The translations under genes and the position numbers were made by a program. Positions 6,282-9,985 of a stretch of DNA of 9,985 nucleotides are shown piece after piece. The stretch's first letter is position 1. Each line of letters starts with the position of its first letter. The DNA is from Pleurocapsa sp. MO_226.B13 (lineage in GTDB: Bacteria > Cyanobacteriota > Cyanobacteriia > Cyanobacteriales > Xenococcaceae). The DNA lies in contig JASJEI010000501.1 of assembly GCA_030064795.1 (NCBI GenBank), positions 1 through 9,985 of the forward strand. The letters run 5' to 3'. The notes under the pieces are model-generated. The model made no database searches. It was given only the letters and a program-made list of their open reading frames with translations, and was not told the DNA's origin.

Positions 6282-6671
6282 ATGCTCTCAGCCAGAGATA
6301 TCATGACTACCGATGTAGTTACCATTAGCGGTTCAGCTACAGTAGCCGATGCCGTCAAAACAATGAAAGATAAAAGTCTACGAGCTTTAATAGTAGACCG
6401 CAGAAGCGATTCTGACCCCTATGGCATTGTCACCGAGACTGATATTGTCTACAAGGTAGCAGCATTTGGTCACGACCCCAAACAAATGCGAGTCTATGAA
6501 ATTATGACCAAACCCTGTGTAGTAGTCAATCCTGACTTGGGTGTGGAATATGTCGCTCGTCTGTTTGCCAATACTCGGATCCGTCGTGCGCCTGTAATCT
6601 CAGGTAAGCTATTAGGAATAATCTCTATTAGTGACATCCTCAAAAAAAGCGATTTTGTTGAGAAGCCCAAG
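6282..6671 (+). repeat. Direct repeat, copy 1 (paralogous CBS-pair coding region)
   Basis: Codons 1-130 align without gaps with codons 1-130 of the next gene (6940-7329). By hand count 109 of 130 residues are identical. Identical DNA runs of about 20 nt or more occur in the middle (around 6410, 6538 and 6570), suggesting either tandem duplication under strong constraint or later gene conversion. Confidence 0.9.
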
Positions 6672-6896
6672 CCACTATATCTCGAAGATAGGCTGGATGT
6701 AGCGCGTGAAGAGGCTAGGGCGATCTGTGCAGAAAAAGGCCCGACTTCTCCTGAGTGTGCTGCTGCTTGGGACGTAGTGGAAGAATTACAGGCTGCTGCT
6801 GCGGACAAACGTCGAGAAAAAAAAAACACTAGCTCTTTAGAAGCATATTGTGCTGAAAATCCAGACGCTGAAGAATGTCGGATTTATGAAGATTAG
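6282..6896 (+). CDS. CBS-CBS-CP12 fusion protein
   Basis: A 204-residue protein from ATG 6282. Two CBS domains (about residues 4-60 and 72-125) show the domain starts IMTTD and IMTKP, the sites GIVTETDIVYK and GIISISDIL, and RRAPV. A complete CP12 domain follows (about 135-204): cysteine pair Cys149/Cys159, core AWDVVEEL (162-169), and C-terminal pair Cys190/Cys199 in YCAENPDAEEC, ending RIYED. CP12 bridges GAPDH and phosphoribulokinase in an inactive complex when oxidised and lets go when thioredoxin reduces it. CBS domains would add adenylate sensing. CBS-CP12 fusions are a described cyanobacterial subtype. A Lys/Arg-rich stretch (176-181) links core and tail. It is followed after 43 bp by a paralogue with its own ribosome-binding site, so the two are probably one operon. 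A thioredoxin gene lies 449 bp upstream. Confidence 0.93.
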   Translation: MLSARDIMTTDVVTISGSATVADAVKTMKDKSLRALIVDRRSDSDPYGIVTETDIVYKVAAFGHDPKQMRVYEIMTKPCVVVNPDLGVEYVARLFANTRIRRAPVISGKLLGIISISDILKKSDFVEKPKPLYLEDRLDVAREEARAICAEKGPTSPECAAAWDVVEELQAAAADKRREKKNTSSLEAYCAENPDAEECRIYED

Positions 6897-6924
6897 TTCT
6901 CAGTCATTTTCTAGTTTTTAGTTT

Positions 6925-6930
6925 AAGGAG
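6925..6930 (+). promoter_or_regulatory. Ribosome-binding site of the CBS paralogue
   Basis: AAGGAG lies 9 nt before ATG 6940, the strongest such site in the window. It implies efficient independent translation of the second gene in the operon. Confidence 0.75.
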
Positions 6931-6939
6931 AATATTGCC

Positions 6940-7329
6940 ATGATGCAGGCTCAAGAAATAATGACCAAAGATATTATTACTATCAGTGGTTCGGCAACGA
7001 TCGCTGAAGCCGTTAAACTAATGAAAGACAAAGGTTTACGAGCTTTGATAGTAGAACGCAGAAGTGATTCTGACCCCTATGGCATTATTACCGAGACCGA
7101 CATTATCTACAAAGTAGCAGCCTTTGGACACGATCCCAAACAGATGCGAGTCTACGAGATTATGACCAAACCTTGTATTACGGTCAATCCCGATCTGGGT
7201 GTGGAATATGTCGCTCGTTTGTTTGCCAGTACTCGGATCCGTCGTGCGCCCGTAGTTAAAGGGAGATTACTTGGCATTATTTCCATCAGCGATATTCTCA
7301 ATAAAAGTGACTTTGTTGAAAAGCCCAAG
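6940..7329 (+). repeat. Direct repeat, copy 2 (paralogous CBS-pair coding region)
   Basis: The second copy of the repeat at 6282-6671. Similarity stops sharply after the shared FVEKPK at residues 125-130, then resumes only in the last 14-16 codons, as expected if the CP12 middle was deleted from a duplicated gene. Confidence 0.9.
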
Positions 7330-7392
7330 AGCGAATTTGAGCTTTATTGCGAAGAAAATCCTAGTGCTTTGGAAGCTAGAATCTATGACTAA
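6940..7392 (+). CDS. CBS-pair protein with vestigial CP12 tail
   Basis: A 150-residue paralogue of the preceding CBS-CP12 protein. The two CBS domains (about 4-60 and 72-125) are about 84% identical to it through residue 130, including IMTKP, TETDI and RRAPV. The CP12 part is then almost gone: the first cysteine pair and the AWDVVEEL core are missing, and only FELYCEENPSALEARIYD remains. It aligns to the CP12 C-terminus, with Cys137 matching Cys190 but Ala146 replacing Cys199. Neither CP12 disulfide can form, so GAPDH/PRK bridging is unlikely. CBS proteins dimerise or form larger rings, so this one may co-assemble with the full fusion and dilute or tune its CP12 arms. It could also be an independent adenylate sensor. 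The frame is clean, with a good ribosome-binding site, so it is probably expressed. Confidence 0.88.
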   Translation: MMQAQEIMTKDIITISGSATIAEAVKLMKDKGLRALIVERRSDSDPYGIITETDIIYKVAAFGHDPKQMRVYEIMTKPCITVNPDLGVEYVARLFASTRIRRAPVVKGRLLGIISISDILNKSDFVEKPKSEFELYCEENPSALEARIYD

Positions 7393-7445
7393 TGGCTATT
7401 TAGGAGCTTAACTTTAAGAACTTAAATATTACTATTACTCTAAAT

Positions 7446-7477
7446 GAAGCAGTGATTTTAATTACTGCTTCTTTTTT
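7446..7477 (+). terminator. Intrinsic terminator of the CBS/CP12 operon
   Basis: GAAGCAGT (7446-7453) pairs with ACTGCTTC (7464-7471), extendable by G-T and A-T pairs, followed by six T (7472-7477). It lies 54 nt after the stop codon of the second CBS gene. Confidence 0.85.
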
Positions 7478-7742
7478 CTTGCTTGCTGATTCTTTATTCC
7501 TGTACAGACAAGATCTGCCTTGTCTCTGGGAATTCCCAACTCATCCCTTGTTAATTTTCGGAGAACTTTAGGGAACTATATCGATAACAGTATCTAATCT
7601 GAAATTTAAAAATTATTAGTTACTGCGATCGCCAATAACTTAAAGTTGATTTTTCATTATCCAGAATGTAATCACTCTGGATCTAAGATGAAAATCAAGT
7701 TGAGGTTAAGCTCCAGTTTTAAATAGGAAGATTAAGCTTTCA
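7478..7742. other. Leader and spacer upstream of the PAS gene
   Basis: No gene is seen. Together with the terminator it forms a 350-bp gap. It holds a 7-bp inverted repeat AGACAAG/CTTGTCT (7506-7512, 7519-7525; 6-nt loop), then the 10-bp palindrome GGGAATTCCC (7528-7537), a HIP1 site (7625-7632) and a long inverted repeat (7639-7710, separate entry). AGGAAG (7725-7730) is the likely ribosome-binding site for ATG 7743, at a rather long 12-nt spacing. No convincing promoter boxes. Confidence 0.5.
7639..7710. repeat. Composite 72-bp inverted repeat before the PAS gene
   Basis: Three nested arms pair. The inner is ATCCAGA (7659-7665) with TCTGGAT (7676-7682), loop 10 nt. The middle is TTGATTTTTCAT (7646-7657) with ATGAAAATCAA (7688-7698), one bulged T. 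The outer is CTTAA (7639-7643) with TTAAG (7706-7710). It ends 32 nt before the PAS start codon, so it would form either a large 5'-leader hairpin or a palindromic protein-binding region. No T-run follows, so it is not a standard terminator. Confidence 0.6.
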
Positions 7743-9722
7743 ATGGTACAGCAGCAACCTGACCCATTAGTCATCTCAAATCACACTCAAGCATATCATC
7801 GAGCTTTATGGGACAATTCTCCTATTCCCCAGGCTGTATATCAATTAGACGGCACAATTTTAGATGCGAATCAGGCTTTTGCTGAATTGATTGGTCGTAA
7901 TTTAATAGAAACCTTGGGCTTAAATATTTGGGCCATTACTGCCGAAGAATATCAGATAGATCGAGTTTTAGAACAAAATAGTTTAGAACAAGAAGGAAAA
8001 TTTACGATTCAAGGAGCTTATTTAGACCCTAACGGTCAATCTATACCTCTAAAACTAGTAAAAACCAAAATTGACCTAGAGGGCAATAGCTTAATATTAT
8101 TGAGTGCGGAAAAAATAACTCCTTCAGTTACAGCAGATCGGCAAAATTCCCAATCTCCAGCACAGCTACAATCGGTATTAGATGAATTACCGGTCGCTGT
8201 CTTTTGGAAAGATCGAGATTCTGTATATCTAGGCTGCAATCAAATATTTGCTGAGGTGGCGGGGTTAGCCTCTCCTGCGGAAATCATTGGTAAAACCGAT
8301 CGCGATCTGCCTTGGAAACCAGAAGAAACAGAATGGTTTAGAGAGTACGATCGCACGGCGATCGCATCTGGTAAGCCTGAATACAATATCATTGAGCCAC
8401 AAAAACAAGCTGACGGCTCGCAAAGATGGCTCAAAACTCACAAAATGGTCTTACGAGACTCAGAAAACAATGTCATTGGAATTGCGGGAACTTTTGAAGA
8501 TATTACTGAAAGGATAGAGCTAGAAAAGCAGCTACAGGAACAAACCCAAAATCTAGAAAGTTTAGTAGCAAAAAGAACTCAGCAATTAATTCAAAGCAAA
8601 GCTCGTTTTGAAAAATTGGTTACAAACGTACCAGGAGCAATCTATCAGTTCAAACTCGAGCCTAATGGTAGTTTTTCTTTCCCTTATATTAGCTCCGACT
8701 GCCAAGAAATATTTTGCCATACTAGCAAACAGATAATGCAAAATTCGGAGTTGGTTATGTCTTTAATCCACCCCGAAGACAGATCTAGCTTTGAAGAATT
8801 AATTAAAAAATCGGCTCAAACCCTGCAACCGAAGCATTGGGAAGGAAGAATCATAACTCCCTCTGGCAAAACTAAGTGGGTTCAAACTGCATCTAGACCC
8901 GAACCACAAGCTGATGGCTCAATTATCTGGGATGGCTTAACGATTGATATCAGCGATCGCAAACGAGCAGATCGAGAGTTGAGAGAATCGCAACAGTTAT
9001 TGCATTTGATCTTTGATACTCTTCCCCAAAGGGTGTATTGGAAAGATACTAATTTTAATTACTTGGGATGCAATCAAATATTTGCCCAAGATGCGGGTTT
9101 GGAGTCTCCAGAGGAAATAGTTGGTAAAAACGATTTTGAGTTAAATTGGTGCAAATCCGCTCATCTATACCGTGCGGATGATGAATTAATTCTAGTTGGT
9201 GGTACGCCCAAGCTAAACTATGAAGAGTCTCAAATTAGAGATGATGGCTCGATTAGAATTCTGCGCACTAGTAAACTGCCTTTAAAAGACAGAAATGGTC
9301 GAATTATCGGTCTATTTGGCTCCTATGAAGATATTACCGATATCAGCAAACAAAAACAAAAAATCGAAAAGGCCCAAGATTTTTTAGAAAAAGCGATAAA
9401 TAGTATCAGCAACCCGATTTTTGTTAAAGATACCAATCACCGCTGGGTGTTATTAAATGATGCCTACTGCGATTTTCTCGGCTACTCTAAAGAAGAAATG
9501 CTTGGTAAATCCGAACCTGATTTTTATCCTCAAGAACAGGCTGATATTTACTGGGCAAAAGATGAACTAGTTATGCTTTCTGGCGGTCGAGAAACCGAAG
9601 AAGAGCCTTTTATCGATGCCGAAGGAAACGAAAAAATAATTGTTACCCAAAAGTCTTGTTTTCAAGACCTCGACGGTAATACATATTTACTGGGAATGAT
9701 TATTGATATTCATGATGCTTAA
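7743..9722 (+). CDS. Multi-PAS sensor protein without an output domain
   Basis: A 659-residue protein made of about five PAS domains: roughly 17-125, 142-257, 288-407, 416-534 and 545-657. PAS/PAC hallmarks repeat: GTFEDITERIELEKQ (249-263), GLTIDISDRKRADREL (398-413), GSYEDITD (526-533) and GMIIDIHD (651-658). PAS2 and PAS4 share the WKDxxxxYLGCNQIFA core. A coiled coil (about 257-287, with LVAKRTQQL) joins PAS2 to PAS3. PAS domains sense light, redox, ligands or mediate dimerisation; no cofactor-binding residue is clear here. No histidine-kinase H-box, GGDEF/EAL or methyl-accepting region follows: the stop comes directly after PAS5, where such a module usually begins. No membrane segment is seen, so it is probably cytosolic. 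It might signal through a partner, or be a truncated regulator. ATG 7743 is supported by AGGAAG upstream. Confidence 0.88.
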   Translation: MVQQQPDPLVISNHTQAYHRALWDNSPIPQAVYQLDGTILDANQAFAELIGRNLIETLGLNIWAITAEEYQIDRVLEQNSLEQEGKFTIQGAYLDPNGQSIPLKLVKTKIDLEGNSLILLSAEKITPSVTADRQNSQSPAQLQSVLDELPVAVFWKDRDSVYLGCNQIFAEVAGLASPAEIIGKTDRDLPWKPEETEWFREYDRTAIASGKPEYNIIEPQKQADGSQRWLKTHKMVLRDSENNVIGIAGTFEDITERIELEKQLQEQTQNLESLVAKRTQQLIQSKARFEKLVTNVPGAIYQFKLEPNGSFSFPYISSDCQEIFCHTSKQIMQNSELVMSLIHPEDRSSFEELIKKSAQTLQPKHWEGRIITPSGKTKWVQTASRPEPQADGSIIWDGLTIDISDRKRADRELRESQQLLHLIFDTLPQRVYWKDTNFNYLGCNQIFAQDAGLESPEEIVGKNDFELNWCKSAHLYRADDELILVGGTPKLNYEESQIRDDGSIRILRTSKLPLKDRNGRIIGLFGSYEDITDISKQKQKIEKAQDFLEKAINSISNPIFVKDTNHRWVLLNDAYCDFLGYSKEEMLGKSEPDFYPQEQADIYWAKDELVMLSGGRETEEEPFIDAEGNEKIIVTQKSCFQDLDGNTYLLGMIIDIHDA

Positions 9723-9853
9723 AATAATGCTATGCGATCGAGTCCACAGATGAACGCAGATAAACGCAGATAGATATTATACTACATGAGAACTTCCTTT
9801 TTTGCGACAGAACCATATTTTCTTGGGTTACGGTTTCAAAATGAGAATTGCTG
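9723..9853. other. Convergent spacer with short tandem repeat
   Basis: A 131-bp gap between the converging PAS and DUF885-like genes. No T-tailed hairpin is visible for either gene. A short tandem repeat is listed separately. Confidence 0.4.
9747..9776. repeat. 10-bp imperfect tandem repeat
   Basis: Units CAGATGAACG (9747-9756), CAGATAAACG (9757-9766) and a degenerate CAGATAGATA (9767-9776). It is intergenic and short; similar CAGATnnACn strings are seen dispersed in bacterial genomes, so it may be part of a larger repeat family. Confidence 0.6.
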
Positions 9854-9985
9854 TTAGAAAAGAGGACCATTATCGGAGCCGAGCATGGCAGCACGCACTA
9901 GAGGGATGGGCGGGGCACCATAGCTGAGCAATTGCTCGTGGAAATCACCCCAGGCTTGACGTCCTCCTCGTGAAGCCGTCCAATC
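9854..9985 (-). CDS. C-terminus of a DUF885-like protein (partial)
   Basis: The minus strand carries an open frame of 43 codons running off the window edge and ending in TAA (9856 down to 9854). It reads RQAWGDFHEQLLSYGAPPIP, then LVRAAMLGSDNGPLF. The FHxxLLSxGxxPxxLVRxxML pattern is typical of the end of DUF885 proteins, predicted metallopeptidase-like enzymes with an HExxH-type motif further upstream. That motif lies outside this window, so family membership rests on the tail alone. The gene converges on the PAS gene with a 131-bp gap. The catalytic part cannot be assessed. Confidence 0.55.
   Translation of the reverse strand, partial: DWTASRGGRQAWGDFHEQLLSYGAPPIPLVRAAMLGSDNGPLF

Noticed and set aside
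6494..6829. 111-codon minus-strand frame opposite the CBS-CP12 gene
   Set aside because: It is antisense to a well-conserved CBS and CP12 coding region; its Ser/Ala-rich translation is a by-product of codon use.
8036..8517. Short frames on both strands inside the PAS gene
   Set aside because: They are contained in PAS1-PAS2 coding sequence, with no ribosome-binding site or domain.
1..9985. CRISPR array, tRNA, rRNA or riboswitch
   Set aside because: No regularly spaced direct repeats of CRISPR length, no tRNA T-arm and acceptor pattern and no known riboswitch core were seen on either strand by eye.

Overview
The window looks like cyanobacterial chromosomal DNA. Nine exact copies of the palindrome GCGATCGC (HIP1) occur in under 10 kb, where about 0.15 would be expected by chance at even base composition. 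Several proteins are also of cyanobacterial type: CBS-CP12 fusions, a small two-CxxC zinc-ribbon protein, and multi-CBS and multi-PAS sensors. I cannot name the genus.

Layout, left to right. Positions 1-450 look like eroded DNA: a strong long-loop inverted repeat, then the last 36 codons of a short-chain dehydrogenase (SDR) that has lost its body but keeps an intrinsic terminator. A DoxX-like membrane protein (451-888) follows, then a divergent transketolase-family enzyme (1187-3097) with its own strong terminator. The minus strand then carries a tautomerase-superfamily protein lacking the usual N-terminal proline (3169-3558), a four-CBS protein with no output domain (3701-4681), and a stand-alone serine-recombinase 'recombinase' domain (4988-5350).

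The plus strand resumes with a thioredoxin (5498-5833), a small zinc-ribbon protein (5912-6211), a full CBS-CBS-CP12 fusion (6282-6896), and a tandem paralogue whose CP12 part has shrunk to a vestige with one cysteine (6940-7392), closed by a terminator at 7446-7477. A 350-bp spacer rich in inverted repeats leads to a sensor made only of PAS domains (7743-9722). The right edge holds the C-terminus of a minus-strand DUF885-like protein.

How the genes may work together. CP12 proteins hold GAPDH and phosphoribulokinase inactive when their cysteine pairs are oxidised, and thioredoxin releases them; CBS pairs commonly bind adenylates. A thioredoxin, a CBS-CP12 protein and a CBS paralogue that has lost its CP12 disulfides therefore form a plausible redox and energy control module for carbon metabolism. 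That link is inferred from domains and adjacency. The sensors without output domains (four-CBS, PAS-only) and the CP12-less paralogue are the most unusual content. I see no CRISPR array, tRNA, rRNA or intact mobile element.
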